64,000 nt of DNA from Candidatus Thorarchaeota archaeon (GTDB lineage Archaea > Asgardarchaeota > Thorarchaeia > Thorarchaeales > Thorarchaeaceae): positions 144,869-208,868 of the forward strand of contig JAGSHN010000012.1 of the NCBI GenBank assembly GCA_029855935.1, written 5' to 3'. A model generated the notes under the pieces. It saw only the letters and a program-made list of their open reading frames with translations, was not told the origin of the DNA and did no database searches. Of this stretch, positions 17,961 to 27,090 are shown piece by piece; position 1 is the first letter of the stretch; every line of letters begins with the position of its first letter. A program made the translations under genes and the position numbers.

Positions 17961-18219
17961 ATGGCAATAACCGAATGGGGGAATCACGTTTGTCCGAAGA
18001 TCCTTCCTAGCGCTGCCTCCCTCCGCGAAGTTCGTCTACGTTCTTCTTAAGGCGCGACAGCGCATGTCGCGTCAGGAGCTGATTGATGAGTCGTTCCTGC
18101 CTCCCCGGACTGTCAATTATGGCCTCAGTAGGCTCAAGGAGCTGGGTCTGGTGAGAGAGGAGTCTCACGCGGAGGACTTGCGGAAGGTCGTCTACGAGCT
18201 GACGGAGGCTCCCTTCTAG
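17961..18219 (+). pseudogene. Small winged-helix protein gene with an apparent frameshift
   Basis: ATG 17961 has an ideal GGAGGT ten bases upstream and opens MAITEWGNHVCPKILPSA, but this frame stops at 18048. The next frame, without any start of its own, continues as SAKFVYVLLKARQRMSRQELIDE and goes on through a clear winged helix (PPRTVNYGLSRLKELGLV) to a stop at 18217-18219. Joined near 18010-18032 the two give an 85-residue DNA-binding protein. Causes could be one extra base in the C-rich CCTCCCTCC stretch (assembly or real mutation) or, less likely, programmed frameshifting. Confidence 0.65.
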
Positions 18220-18411
18220 CGACGCCGAGATAGATGTGTGGATGCCGGGCCCAGCTGTGTCCGGTGTCCTCTCCCTCATCCCCGACGGACAGTCAGAAAG
18301 GTCTCGATAGTTGATGTGTGAAGAGCGTGATGGTCTCGGAGTGCATCCAAAAGCCTCATAATGGGTGGGTCGTGGGCTGTCACATCATCGACTTGAGACG
18401 AGGCTGTATCG

Positions 18412-19770
18412 ATGGACTTCTACCAAGCGGCAGGCGTTGAGCCCATTGGCAATCTCCGAAGGACGCATTTGTCAAGCCAGATAACGAACGACTTGGTTGG
18501 CCAGACCGTAGTCCTGATGGGCTGGGTTCACATCCTACGCGACAAGGGCCGGATCAAGTTTCTCATCCTGAGAGATGAGGGAGGCACGGTCCAGATCACA
18601 ATTCCGAAGAAGAAGGTGTCTGAGGAGGTCTTTGATATCTCCGGCCGACTCAAGCCAGAGGCCGTTGTGGCAGTTGAGGGTGAGGTGGTAGAGGCCCCAC
18701 AGTCAAAGACGGGTGTGGAGGTCATCCCGCATTCCATTCACATCCTCAACACTTCTGAGCCTCTGCCCATTGACGTCGTGGAGGGAAAGGTGTCCATAGA
18801 GCTTGACACTCGTCTCAATTATCGTATCTTGGACCTTCGCAAGCCGACGGTCAATGCAATCTTTCGCATCCAACACTCTCTTGTCCGCTTCTCACGGGAG
18901 TTCCTTGAGAGCAACGGCTTTGTCGAGATACACACTCCCAAGATTGTGGCTGAGGCGACAGAGGGAGGGGCTAACCTGTTCGAGATACAGTACTTCGAGC
19001 GAAAGGCGTTCCTCGCGCAGAGTCCCCAGTTCTACAAGCAGCTGATGCTGCTGGCTGGCTTTGGCCGCGTCTTTGAGATAGCCCCCGTGTTCCGCGCGGA
19101 GAAACATAATACTCGTCGTCACATCAACGAGTACACGTCCTTCGATTTCGAGATGGCATGGATTGGAGGTGTGGAGGATGTCATGCAGATGGAGGAGCAG
19201 ATGCTGAGCTACGCCTTTGCCAAGACCTTGGAGGCATCAGAGCGGGAGCTCAAACTACTGGGTGTCGATCTCAAGGTTCCGAAGACACCCTTCCCTCGAA
19301 TCAAGTATGCTGAGGTCATAGACCTGCTCAACTCCGAGGGCAAGGAGATCTCCATTCACGACGACCTCGACCCGGAGAGCGAGAGGATGTTGGGAGAGAT
19401 ATTCCCTGAGAAGTTCGGCACCGACTTGGTGTTCATCACACACTATCCTCTGGAGCTCCGACCAGCGTACACGATGCCGAGCCTGACGGACGAGGGGATG
19501 ACAGAGAGCTTCGACCTGACCTACAAGGGAATGGAGATCACCACCGGCGGGCAGAGAATACATCTCTACGACCTGCTCGTGGAGCGTTTCAAGGCAAAGG
19601 GCTTCAACCCCGACCACTTCCGCTTCTACCTCGACCCGTTCAGGTATGGTGCGCCACCACACGGGGGTCTTGGTCTCGGTGTGGAACGCCTGACGATGCA
19701 GCTGCTTGGTCTGGAGAACATCCGTGAGGCCGCGCTGCTGCCTCGTGACCGCGACCGACTCACCCCATAA
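18412..19770 (+). CDS. aspS: Aspartyl-tRNA synthetase, archaeal type
   Basis: 452 residues: an N-terminal OB-fold anticodon-binding domain (about 20-115, [23 protein letters not shown]) and a class II catalytic core. Motif 2 reads [22 protein letters not shown] and motif 3 [15 protein letters not shown], with the Arg at the end RDRDRLTP that is typical of the archaeal/eukaryotic AspRS group. It charges tRNA-Asp; archaeal enzymes of this type can be non-discriminating and also charge tRNA-Asn, which the sequence alone does not settle. It is directly upstream of the ESCRT-II gene, same strand, 91 bp apart, with a promoter-like element possible near 18351. Confidence 0.95.
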   Translation: MDFYQAAGVEPIGNLRRTHLSSQITNDLVGQTVVLMGWVHILRDKGRIKFLILRDEGGTVQITIPKKKVSEEVFDISGRLKPEAVVAVEGEVVEAPQSKTGVEVIPHSIHILNTSEPLPIDVVEGKVSIELDTRLNYRILDLRKPTVNAIFRIQHSLVRFSREFLESNGFVEIHTPKIVAEATEGGANLFEIQYFERKAFLAQSPQFYKQLMLLAGFGRVFEIAPVFRAEKHNTRRHINEYTSFDFEMAWIGGVEDVMQMEEQMLSYAFAKTLEASERELKLLGVDLKVPKTPFPRIKYAEVIDLLNSEGKEISIHDDLDPESERMLGEIFPEKFGTDLVFITHYPLELRPAYTMPSLTDEGMTESFDLTYKGMEITTGGQRIHLYDLLVERFKAKGFNPDHFRFYLDPFRYGAPPHGGLGLGVERLTMQLLGLENIREAALLPRDRDRLTP

Positions 19771-19861
19771 CCAGGGGCAACGTAATACTACGCCTTAAAG
19801 GAGCCGCTACGTAGTCGGTGACTGGTCAGCAGGTGTTGGCAGTAGCGTAGAGGTTTTGAAC

Positions 19862-20641
19862 ATGAGTGATGCTTTCCAGTCCGAAGTGTATGCCTCCATT
19901 GCCACACTGGACCAGCTCAAGCGTCTCTACGACCTCGGCGATATCGATGTCCGCTTCTTCGAGCGTGAGTCGCGAGCATTGATCAACGAGGTTCAGCGTG
20001 GTCTCGAACAGATGAAGCGTCTTGGGCTGGATGTGCAGGCCTTTCTGACAGACTGGAGCATACACCAGCGTTTTCCGGAGGCTGCGAATCTACTCGGACT
20101 GGTCCCTGCGCAGCCGGCAGGCCCGACGTGGACGGCGGGCCAGTGGGCATCGAAAGAGGAGTTCTATGACTACCTAGGTCTGCTTGTTCTTGATGTGGCG
20201 ACCAAACATTCCTCAAAGGGTCTGATCGGTCTGGCTGAGATGATAGTCGAGGTGCTCCGCAGCCTGCCTAATCCCCAGGTGGCCAAGTTCACTGACGTCA
20301 TCGAGGCCGTCAACCGCGTTTCGGGGGCTGGACTGATTCCCGGTATCCGTACGCTGAAGGGTGGTGTCAAGGTTGTCGAGCTCCGCCCCCTTGAGCTGAG
20401 ACGTGATCAGGCCGATGTCATCAATCTCGCGGCGGGCAAGGGCTACGTTTCTCTTGAAGAGGTGATGATGAACCTCGGTTGGTCCGAGGATCACGCACGA
20501 CGCGTCCTGGCCAGTCTTGTAGAAGCCGGGATAGCGGTCGTGAGCCTGAAGTATAGCACAGGTGGCAGATACTATTTCCCCGGGCTCCGTCCGATGGAAC
20601 AGGATGGTGGCCCGGACGGCAGTCCTACAGTCTCAGAGTGA
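19862..20641 (+). CDS. ESCRT-II EAP30 (Vps22/Vps36)-like subunit
   Basis: 259 residues from ATG 19862 (GAGG nine bases upstream; a TTG at 19856 is also in frame). The N-terminal half is helical (DQLKRLYDLGDIDVRFFERE). The C-terminal half has two winged helices; the last reads ELRPLELRRDQADVINLAAGK then GYVSLEEVMMNLGWSEDHARRVLASL and GGRYYFPGL. This follows eukaryotic EAP30-domain proteins closely in order and wording, where the same segment ends in a 'RYWFP' strand. In eukaryotes Vps22 and Vps36 bind two Vps25 copies to form the Y-shaped ESCRT-II. The vps25-like gene is convergent and overlaps by 17 bp. Vps22 versus Vps36 cannot be separated here. Confidence 0.85.
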   Translation: MSDAFQSEVYASIATLDQLKRLYDLGDIDVRFFERESRALINEVQRGLEQMKRLGLDVQAFLTDWSIHQRFPEAANLLGLVPAQPAGPTWTAGQWASKEEFYDYLGLLVLDVATKHSSKGLIGLAEMIVEVLRSLPNPQVAKFTDVIEAVNRVSGAGLIPGIRTLKGGVKVVELRPLELRRDQADVINLAAGKGYVSLEEVMMNLGWSEDHARRVLASLVEAGIAVVSLKYSTGGRYYFPGLRPMEQDGGPDGSPTVSE

Positions 20642-21311
20642 TGGCATGGCGTTTCTTGTCAAGCCACTCGGCCAGTCCGTCCTCCACCAGGATTTGGAGA
20701 GCCCTGTGCAGCTCCTCCTCGGGCAGAGATGAGAAGGTTTCCTCTGGACACTGAATGACAAGGGTCTTGACATCAATCTGCCGTTCCCCTCGCCTCAGTG
20801 CCCATGCGTAGATGACCTCGGCCCACTCCTGCACGGAGCGCCAGTATACCCTCAGCCTCCTCTTCTCCTCGTCCATCCACTCTGCGACTCCCTGCCCAAC
20901 CAACCAGTCCCCAATCAGTCTGAATGCCTCAATCTTTCCGTGAATCTCGCCGAACTCTCTCTCTATGATGAAATCGCCAAGCGAAACAACATGGGCACCC
21001 TGATGCCTCGCCCAGTCGAGCAGATACTCTCCCCACTCTGCTGTCCATCTTTCCCTTGCCGCGTCATTCTCTGGAACTGTATACATCCACACGGCGGCGC
21101 GCGAGCCACCCCATGGAGGCGGTGGTCCTCTCTCCCTCTGGGCCACGGTGACTGCCTGCGTCCGCACTCTCGCTGAATCCCTCGTCCTGTCGTGGCGTAT
21201 CGCACCGGAGATTGGGAGCGGCTGACCTCTCGCTGTTTCCGTAGCTGGTACAGTGTCCCGCTGTTCCCCGGTTCGTTTCTCCCGCTGTTTCCGTTGTTCT
21301 CTCACAGCCAC
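20625..21311 (-). CDS. ESCRT-II Vps25-like subunit
   Basis: 228 residues from GTG, two bases after the vps4 stop. Residues 1-60 are basic and disordered. Then GPPPPWGGSR (62-71) resembles the Pro-rich N-terminal contact of eukaryotic Vps25. Winged helix 1 spans about 88-158 and ends LRVYWRSVQEWAEVIYAW, matching the family's 'WRRPEEWGKLIYQW'. Winged helix 2 spans about 160-226, with LPEEELHRALQILVEDGLAEW, which in eukaryotes contacts the ESCRT-III subunit Vps20. So it should bridge ESCRT-II to the ESCRT-III polymer. It is cotranscribed with vps4. The long basic N-terminus may be an extension or a start placed too early. Confidence 0.87.
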   Translation of the reverse strand: MAVREQRKQREKRTGEQRDTVPATETARGQPLPISGAIRHDRTRDSARVRTQAVTVAQRERGPPPPWGGSRAAVWMYTVPENDAARERWTAEWGEYLLDWARHQGAHVVSLGDFIIEREFGEIHGKIEAFRLIGDWLVGQGVAEWMDEEKRRLRVYWRSVQEWAEVIYAWALRRGERQIDVKTLVIQCPEETFSSLPEEELHRALQILVEDGLAEWLDKKRHAITLRL

Positions 21312-21313
21312 GG

Positions 21314-22513
21314 CTACGGTGCCTCCGCCCAGCTGACGTACCTGCTTATGTCATTGGCTCTGATGGCTGGCCTCGTCAGGTCGATGGCGTACAGAAAGTC
21401 GTCCATACTCACAGGACGCAATACGGGGGTCAGACCATCACTCGAGAGCTGTCCGGTTCGCTGAAGTTCTCTGATCGGCTCCATTGCAGCCTCCCTGCAT
21501 ATCACGCTGATGTCCCTCCCGCTGTAGCCCTCGGTCAGGTCGGCAAGATCGCGGAAGCTCACATCTGCAGCGACTTCGACATCACGCATATGGACCCTGA
21601 AGATCATCTCCCGGGCATTCAGGTCCGGTAGAGGCACCAGTATCCGCTTCTCGAATCTGGACAGCAAGGCAAAGTCGAGTTCCCAAGGTAGATTTGTGGC
21701 CGCTATCACTGTGACTCGTTCTTCCGGTCTGCTGTTCAGGCCCTGGAGCTCGGTGAGGAGTTGAGTCTTCAATCGACGTTCTCCTCCGACATCGTCTGAG
21801 GAGCGCAGGCTACCGATGGAGTCTATCTCGTCGACGAAGATGATGGACGGCTGTCTCTCCCGGGCCATTGCGAAGAGAAGGTGGACGAGCCGCTCTGACT
21901 CCCCCAACCATTTGCTCACAATATTGGCTGCGGATACGTTGAAGAAGGTGGCGTTGATCTCTGCGGCTACCGCCTTGGCAATCATGGTCTTTCCGCAACC
22001 AGATGGACCATAGAGCAGGATGCCCCTCCACGGCTGTCTGGCCCGTCCTCGAAATAGCCCCGGATACCTCATTGGGACAATGACTGCGTCGTTGATTGCC
22101 TGTTTCGCCATCTCAAGACCCGCCACATCTGTGAGCCGGACGTTCGGTCTCTCCGTCACCATGGTGTCCTCAAGGGCCTCCATGAGATTGCGAGTTTCTG
22201 CAGAATCGGTTGCGAGTTCAGACCGTGGTGAGGCTGGCGAGACTGGCATGTCCGACGAGCTGGTGGGCCGTGGTCTCCGGGCGCGATGTTCGACAGTCAC
22301 TCCCGACAGCTGCTTGACTCGCTGTATGCACTCCTCTGCGCGCCTGTAGTAGTAGTCTCTGACAGAGGGAATGCTTGTAGACCTAGACAGCTGCACGAGG
22401 ACCCTGCTGGCCTGCAGATATGCCTGACAGGCCTCTCTTGCGAGGTTCTTCTGGTCCAGCTGTATGGCACGGCCGAGCAGCTCTCTCAGACCGCGGTCTA
22501 TTCTGTCTGACAT
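21314..22513 (-). CDS. vps4: Vps4-type AAA ATPase with N-terminal MIT domain
   Basis: 399 residues. Residues 1-75 form a three-helix MIT-like domain (REACQAYLQASRVLVQL, YYYRRAEECIQRVKQL). A linker rich in Ser and Pro follows. AAA motifs: Walker A GPSGCGKT (169-176), pore loop KWLGESE (201-207), Walker B IIFVDEID (224-231), sensor 1 VIAATN (269-274), arginine fingers in SRFEKR (285-290), then the Vps4-typical 'ILVPLPDLNARE'. It disassembles ESCRT-III polymers using ATP after binding their MIM motifs. A GAGGG precedes the ATG and a TATA-like TTCTTAATCC lies near 22545. It heads an operon with the vps25-like gene. Very confident. Confidence 0.95.
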   Translation of the reverse strand: MSDRIDRGLRELLGRAIQLDQKNLAREACQAYLQASRVLVQLSRSTSIPSVRDYYYRRAEECIQRVKQLSGVTVEHRARRPRPTSSSDMPVSPASPRSELATDSAETRNLMEALEDTMVTERPNVRLTDVAGLEMAKQAINDAVIVPMRYPGLFRGRARQPWRGILLYGPSGCGKTMIAKAVAAEINATFFNVSAANIVSKWLGESERLVHLLFAMARERQPSIIFVDEIDSIGSLRSSDDVGGERRLKTQLLTELQGLNSRPEERVTVIAATNLPWELDFALLSRFEKRILVPLPDLNAREMIFRVHMRDVEVAADVSFRDLADLTEGYSGRDISVICREAAMEPIRELQRTGQLSSDGLTPVLRPVSMDDFLYAIDLTRPAIRANDISRYVSWAEAP

Positions 22514-22596
22514 AGGTACCCTCTACTGGTGAGTCAGAGTGGGATTAAGAACCTCTGTGACTGCTCGGTATTACGTGCCTATGCGTTCCTACTTGT

Positions 22597-23946
22597 TCAG
22601 CCGGACGTGATCTGTGCCTGCTCTACTACGATGGAGGGTGTGATTGCCTCAGAGGTCCTCCTCACATCCCCTCCGACGAGGATCACTCGTCTGAGCAGGT
22701 CGAGCATGTTTATTCCGATGAGAGTACTCTTCACAGGGTACCGAATCTCTCCATTCTCGAAATAGTATCCCTCCATCACAAGTGCGCTGAGGTCGCCTGT
22801 CGTCATATTCGGTCTGTCGCCCGTGTCGCGACAGAGTATACCGCGACCCACCTCTTCAACCAGATCCATCAGCCCGCCTCTTCCCGGTTGGACTATGAGA
22901 TTACTTGGAGCAATCCTTGGAGGGCTGGAGTAGGAGGATCGGCTTGCGTGAGCGGTGTTCTCAACTTGATCCTTCTGTGCAGTGTACGAGTTGTGCAGTA
23001 GACTCTTTAGTACTCCCTGCTCAAGTAGCATTATTCTCCTCGACGGAACCCCCTCTCCGTCGAACGGTCTTGAGCTGACCTCTCCAGGGCTCAGCGCATC
23101 ATCTACTATAGTCAGGTGTTCAGAGGCTATCTGCTGTCCGAGGGCATCGGCGACGTACGACCGGCCGAACTGAACCTCCTCAGCGTTGACCGCTCCACCG
23201 AACCCGCCGCCAAGTACCGAGCCGACAGCTATCGGCCCGAATACCACCGGCATCTTGTCGTTCTCAATTCTTCTGCCTCCGAGGTTTGCGATGACCGCAG
23301 CGGCCGCCTCTCTACCGACCTTCTCAGGGTCGAACTCGCGCAATGCTCGCGCCAGCTCATATTCAGAGCTCGATGTCTGTTCATCCTCTGTCTTGATGGT
23401 CGGAGCCGAGTAGATGTATCCGGTAGTCCCCTCGTAGTATGCCTCGATGCCCAACGAATTCACGATGCCAGCGCCCCCACGCGAGGTCCGCATCTGTGCC
23501 TCAATTGCATACTTGTAGTCTGACAAGCTCTCTTTGGTCGCGTCGACCATCCTTGTGACAATGTCGGCGGCCTCTTCGGAGCTGAGGTTGGCCATCGCCC
23601 GGTCGTAGAGTCTCTCAACAACTGGATATCCACCGCTCGCCGAGGGGAGCGATCCAAAATCGGGGTCGGGGACAGAGACATGTGCGAGCGAGATGGCTCT
23701 CTCGACAGCGGCCCTGACGTCCTCCTCTCGGATGGTCGTGACGTATGCAAAGCCGATTCTACTATCAATGACACACCTTATTCCACAGCCACTGTCACAC
23801 CTCTCTGCAGCGCTCTTGATTGAGTTGTTCTCCACCTCAATTGTGAACGAGCGAGTGCTCGCCACAAAGGCCTCGGCCTGCTCGGCGCCTTGTCTCTCAG
23901 CGTGTCTGACCGCTATCTCAGCGATACCAAGTATCTCTTCCCGCAC
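22597..23946 (-). CDS. TldE/PmbA-like subunit of the TldD-TldE metalloprotease
   Basis: About 449 residues. I start it at GTG 23946, two bases after the tldD stop and with GGAGG ten bases upstream; the longer frame reaches into tldD. The pattern of VENNSIKSAAERCDSGCGIRC, then SRPFDGEGVPSRR, and PGRGGLMDLVEEVGRGILC with the C-terminal NGEIRYPVKS is typical of PmbA/TldE. There is no HExxxH, as expected for the partner subunit. TldD/E degrades or trims peptides and is involved in peptide maturation and antitoxin turnover in bacteria. The two genes form a coupled operon inside the ESCRT region. Confidence 0.9.
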   Translation of the reverse strand: MREEILGIAEIAVRHAERQGAEQAEAFVASTRSFTIEVENNSIKSAAERCDSGCGIRCVIDSRIGFAYVTTIREEDVRAAVERAISLAHVSVPDPDFGSLPSASGGYPVVERLYDRAMANLSSEEAADIVTRMVDATKESLSDYKYAIEAQMRTSRGGAGIVNSLGIEAYYEGTTGYIYSAPTIKTEDEQTSSSEYELARALREFDPEKVGREAAAAVIANLGGRRIENDKMPVVFGPIAVGSVLGGGFGGAVNAEEVQFGRSYVADALGQQIASEHLTIVDDALSPGEVSSRPFDGEGVPSRRIMLLEQGVLKSLLHNSYTAQKDQVENTAHASRSSYSSPPRIAPSNLIVQPGRGGLMDLVEEVGRGILCRDTGDRPNMTTGDLSALVMEGYYFENGEIRYPVKSTLIGINMLDLLRRVILVGGDVRRTSEAITPSIVVEQAQITSG

Positions 23947-23948
23947 CT

Positions 23949-25334
23949 CTACATCCCTCCGACAGGAACTTCTGTGGCCCGTGCGTGTGGTCCACCGCTC
24001 ATGTCCGGCACCCATTGACCATTCTTTCCGCAAGTACCTGCGTCAAGCTCGAAGTCCCTGCCCACCGCGTCTATCTTGGAGAGAACCTCCAGTATGAGAC
24101 CTGACAGCGAAACATCCCTGACCATCTGGCCAATCTCTCCCTTCTTGATCACGTATCCGTATTGGGCTTGAAACATGAAATGTCCCATAGAGGGGTTCGT
24201 GTAGCCGTAGTTGAATCTGCACAGGAGAAGGCCATGTCTGGTGTCCTCAATCAGCTCATCAACATCCCAGTCACCCGGCTCCATGAACGTGTTGCTCATC
24301 CTCGGGATGGGTACGTGTGCATAGGACTCAGCTCTGGCTGCGCCATTCGACTCCATCCCCAGCCTAGATGCCGTTTCGAGAGAGTGGAGTATCTCTGTCA
24401 AGATGCCGTCTTTGACAAGGATTCGCTTTCTCGTCTTTGTCCCTTCCCAGTCATATGGGTAGGATCCGCGGGCACAGTCCAGCGTGGGATCATCACTTAT
24501 GTTGAGCCACTCTGGTCCGACACTCTGTCCGAGCTTGTCCTCAAGGACTGTTGTGTGCGCAGGCCAGCCATCGGCCTCACAGGCGTGTCCAAACGCCTCA
24601 TGCACCATTACGCCGTTGAGGACCGGATCCATCACGACATCGTAGACGCCTCCCCTTACAGCCACCGACGAGAGCAGGTCGACGGCGGTTCTTGCGGCTC
24701 TCTCTCCAACCGTCTGAGCGTCCTCTTCCATCATCATCTCGAACCCGCCCTTTACTCCGACAGACCTGTAGGCACGCTGCCGATTCGCCCCCTCTCTTGC
24801 CGTTATTGACGATATGATGCGCGGGAGGGAGTTCTCAATATACACAGAGGTCCCAAGAGAATTGGCCACATAGAGCTCGCTCCACAGCTCCCCGTATACA
24901 GTCCTCGCATTGGAGACACGCTCGTCAAACTCACGTGCCTGCATGTCAATCTGTTTGACAAACTCCATCTTCTCCTCCATCGGGACATCAGGGAAGGGGC
25001 GCCTGACGGAGATGAACTCCTTCGCCCTGAAAGTGGGGCCGTCGATCTCAAATCGTTCGGCAACAAGTGGACGGACAGCGAGAGCCAGCTTGGTAGCAGA
25101 CTCGCCAACCCCTCGCATTCCCTCGGGTGTGAGTTCCGTCGTCTGAGCAAAGGCCCACGCCCCGTCGATGAACGCCCTCACTCCTGCGCCTCTGAGATGG
25201 GCGGACATCGACCTCCGAGTCACGCCATTGACCATCTCTATAACGGTAGAGTGAGTGTTCTCAATTCTCACGTCAGCGAACGATGCTCCTGCGTCGAGTG
25301 CAGACTCTACGGCAATCTGGGCAAGGTCTTCCAT
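23949..25334 (-). CDS. tldD: TldD-like metalloprotease subunit
   Basis: About 461 residues from ATG 25334. The frame is open 28 codons further up, but a TATA-like AATTATAACG at 25366-25375 puts transcript start near 25343, so 25334 is preferred. The zinc site is VHEAFGHACEADG (HExxxH). It also has the family patterns NEMVNG-like near the start, EGTKTRKRILVKDG, and a C-terminal GEIGQMVRDVSLSG. With TldE it makes the heterodimeric protease. Its promoter region is shared with the divergent ESCRT adaptor-like gene at 25473. Confidence 0.93.
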   Translation of the reverse strand: MEDLAQIAVESALDAGASFADVRIENTHSTVIEMVNGVTRRSMSAHLRGAGVRAFIDGAWAFAQTTELTPEGMRGVGESATKLALAVRPLVAERFEIDGPTFRAKEFISVRRPFPDVPMEEKMEFVKQIDMQAREFDERVSNARTVYGELWSELYVANSLGTSVYIENSLPRIISSITAREGANRQRAYRSVGVKGGFEMMMEEDAQTVGERAARTAVDLLSSVAVRGGVYDVVMDPVLNGVMVHEAFGHACEADGWPAHTTVLEDKLGQSVGPEWLNISDDPTLDCARGSYPYDWEGTKTRKRILVKDGILTEILHSLETASRLGMESNGAARAESYAHVPIPRMSNTFMEPGDWDVDELIEDTRHGLLLCRFNYGYTNPSMGHFMFQAQYGYVIKKGEIGQMVRDVSLSGLILEVLSKIDAVGRDFELDAGTCGKNGQWVPDMSGGPHARATEVPVGGM

Positions 25335-25365
25335 CAGAATCACTAGCCGGTCGCATACACCGCTC

Positions 25366-25375
25366 GTTATAATTG
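25366..25375 (-). promoter_or_regulatory. TATA box of the tldD-tldE operon
   Basis: The minus strand reads AATTATAACG, 32-41 bp upstream of ATG 25334. Confidence 0.5.
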
Positions 25376-25421
25376 CTTTGAAGAGTGAGTGGCGGTCGGT
25401 GTAACCTTGGTGATACACAGC

Positions 25422-25430
25422 TCTTTCTTA
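25422..25430 (+). promoter_or_regulatory. TATA-like element of the 25473 gene
   Basis: CTCTTTCTTATCC has its AT core at about 25424-25432. Transcription from here would begin near 25452, just before GGAGG (25461-25465) and TTG 25473. Confidence 0.4.
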
Positions 25431-25472
25431 TCCCATCACTGAGTCGAGACCAAGGCACACGGAGGCACACAG

Positions 25473-27041
25473 TTGAGTCAAGAATCCGCGCGCGACTCTT
25501 GCCAGGTCTGCAGAAGGTCTAACGGCGTCTACTTCTGTGAGGACTGCGGTGCTGTTCTGTGTGCTGACTGTGTTGAAACGGTCACAAGCGACTTCTACTT
25601 CTGTGGCGACTGCCACTCCCAGATCCCGTCCTCGGAGACCGACAATCATCCGCAGAAGTGTCCCGAGTGTGGCTCCGAAGAGATTCGTACGGGGCGCCGG
25701 GAAGAGGAACGATGCCCCCGGTGTCACTCGACAAGGCTTGTGCTCGTGTCGGAAAAGCGACGTACTCTCGCTCAGGACCTGCGTCAGGCAATCAATGTTC
25801 TCCAGTACGGACACTCAAGATTTCACGAGCTCTCTAGACGTCTTACTCGGATTGTCGAGACTCTGGTGTCACTACGGATGGCAAAGTTCGTCCACTACCA
25901 CTGGCTTGAGCGCCACTTGGAGGAATTGCAGGAGGAGGTCCCTGCACTCAGGAACCGAATAGTCAACCGGGCCGAGATGGTGGCGCGCCAGATGGCTGCG
26001 GAAACATCAGGGATAATGCACGACCCTCTATGGACGGCTGACCAGTTCCCGTTCATATCAGGTGTGGTGAACAGGCTGCGCGAGCTTGGACGGGAGTACA
26101 AGGAGCGAGTCGATGAGACCCTCGCTGGTGCATTCCGTCGTCTGGAGGAGATCAGCAAGACGATTGAGGGTCTCGAGTATTTCCGACGAGCCTTTGTGGC
26201 CTTTTCTAGCCTCGTCCCCCTTGAGGTCAATGAGCTGCCCGTCTGTGCACTGCCGGATATCCGCCTCACGGGGTCCGACTTTCTCAAGCACGACAAAGCC
26301 GCAGGAACGCTCTATCTGACCGACCGGCGAATGGTCTTCATTGCCACCACTGGGACTATTCGAAAGAGGGAGTCCGTGGTCTTTGACTTTCCTCTGCCGT
26401 ATCTGTCGGGGATTGAGGAGGACGGCAGACGGAAGAAGCGTCTTGTTCTGAGGATGCAACAAGGCGACATCAGGATAGTCTGTCCTGAGGGAACACGACG
26501 TGTGATGAGCGACTACATGGAGATTGCTCGCAGCTTTGCCAAGTATGCACAGACCAATCTTCAGCGTACGAGGCAGCTGCAGCGGTTCAGTTGTGCGCCT
26601 GATGAGGTGAGGATCCGTATATTGGATCTGATTGATGACCTGCTCTCTCGAGAACGACGCAGAGCGATTGCCATGAGCGGTACGGGGGCGTACACTCGCT
26701 CTCCTCCTCCGGTCCACAGCTGGGGCTATCCGGAGACCTCGAATAGTCCTAGGGCCACATTCTCGGGGTCGCCATTCAGTCCGCAGGCCACAAGTCCAGA
26801 TAGTCGCTACAGCTTGGACGGCTCGTATGTGAGAACGGCTGCGACTTCGCCCCCGCGCGGTGTCTACTCGCAACACTATGGCGACGGGGACATGACTGCA
26901 CTACTCAATCACGAGATCCAAGAGACAATACGTGCACTCAGACGGGGTCGACTTCCTCCTGACGAGTTTGTTCGGCGTTATCGTGACCTGATGCGGAGTT
27001 CATTTGAGATGGAGCGACGCTTCTACGAAAGGGTTCGGTAG
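25473..27041 (+). CDS. ESCRT adaptor-like protein: zinc fingers, PH/GRAM-like domain and C-terminal steadiness box
   Basis: 522 residues from TTG (GGAGG seven bases upstream). Domains in order: a B-box-like finger with Cys pairs at 10/13, 22/25, 30/33 and 44/47; a zinc ribbon C63/C66/C81/C84; a helical region to about 245; a PH/GRAM/GLUE-like beta domain about 262-345 (GTLYLTDRRMVFIATTG, RLVLRMQQGDIRIVCPEG); a Ser/Pro-rich disordered stretch about 395-470; and from residue 474 a helical hairpin, ETIRALRRGRLPPDEFVRRY then DLMRSSFEMERRF. That last part follows the steadiness box of eukaryotic Vps23/TSG101 closely ('LGEALRRGVIDLDVFLKHVRLL'). It therefore joins an ESCRT-I core element with an ESCRT-II-like membrane-binding domain. 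It is two kb from vps4 and beside the ESCRT-III gene. Domain boundaries are by eye. Confidence 0.78.
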   Translation: MSQESARDSCQVCRRSNGVYFCEDCGAVLCADCVETVTSDFYFCGDCHSQIPSSETDNHPQKCPECGSEEIRTGRREEERCPRCHSTRLVLVSEKRRTLAQDLRQAINVLQYGHSRFHELSRRLTRIVETLVSLRMAKFVHYHWLERHLEELQEEVPALRNRIVNRAEMVARQMAAETSGIMHDPLWTADQFPFISGVVNRLRELGREYKERVDETLAGAFRRLEEISKTIEGLEYFRRAFVAFSSLVPLEVNELPVCALPDIRLTGSDFLKHDKAAGTLYLTDRRMVFIATTGTIRKRESVVFDFPLPYLSGIEEDGRRKKRLVLRMQQGDIRIVCPEGTRRVMSDYMEIARSFAKYAQTNLQRTRQLQRFSCAPDEVRIRILDLIDDLLSRERRRAIAMSGTGAYTRSPPPVHSWGYPETSNSPRATFSGSPFSPQATSPDSRYSLDGSYVRTAATSPPRGVYSQHYGDGDMTALLNHEIQETIRALRRGRLPPDEFVRRYRDLMRSSFEMERRFYERVR

Positions 27042-27090
27042 GCTCCGCCAGAACCCCTGCGTGAAACTATGAGGCGTGCACGGACTGTGG

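Noticed and set aside
24162..24809. 215-residue plus-strand frame
   Set aside because: Opposite to tldD, no domain or ribosome site.
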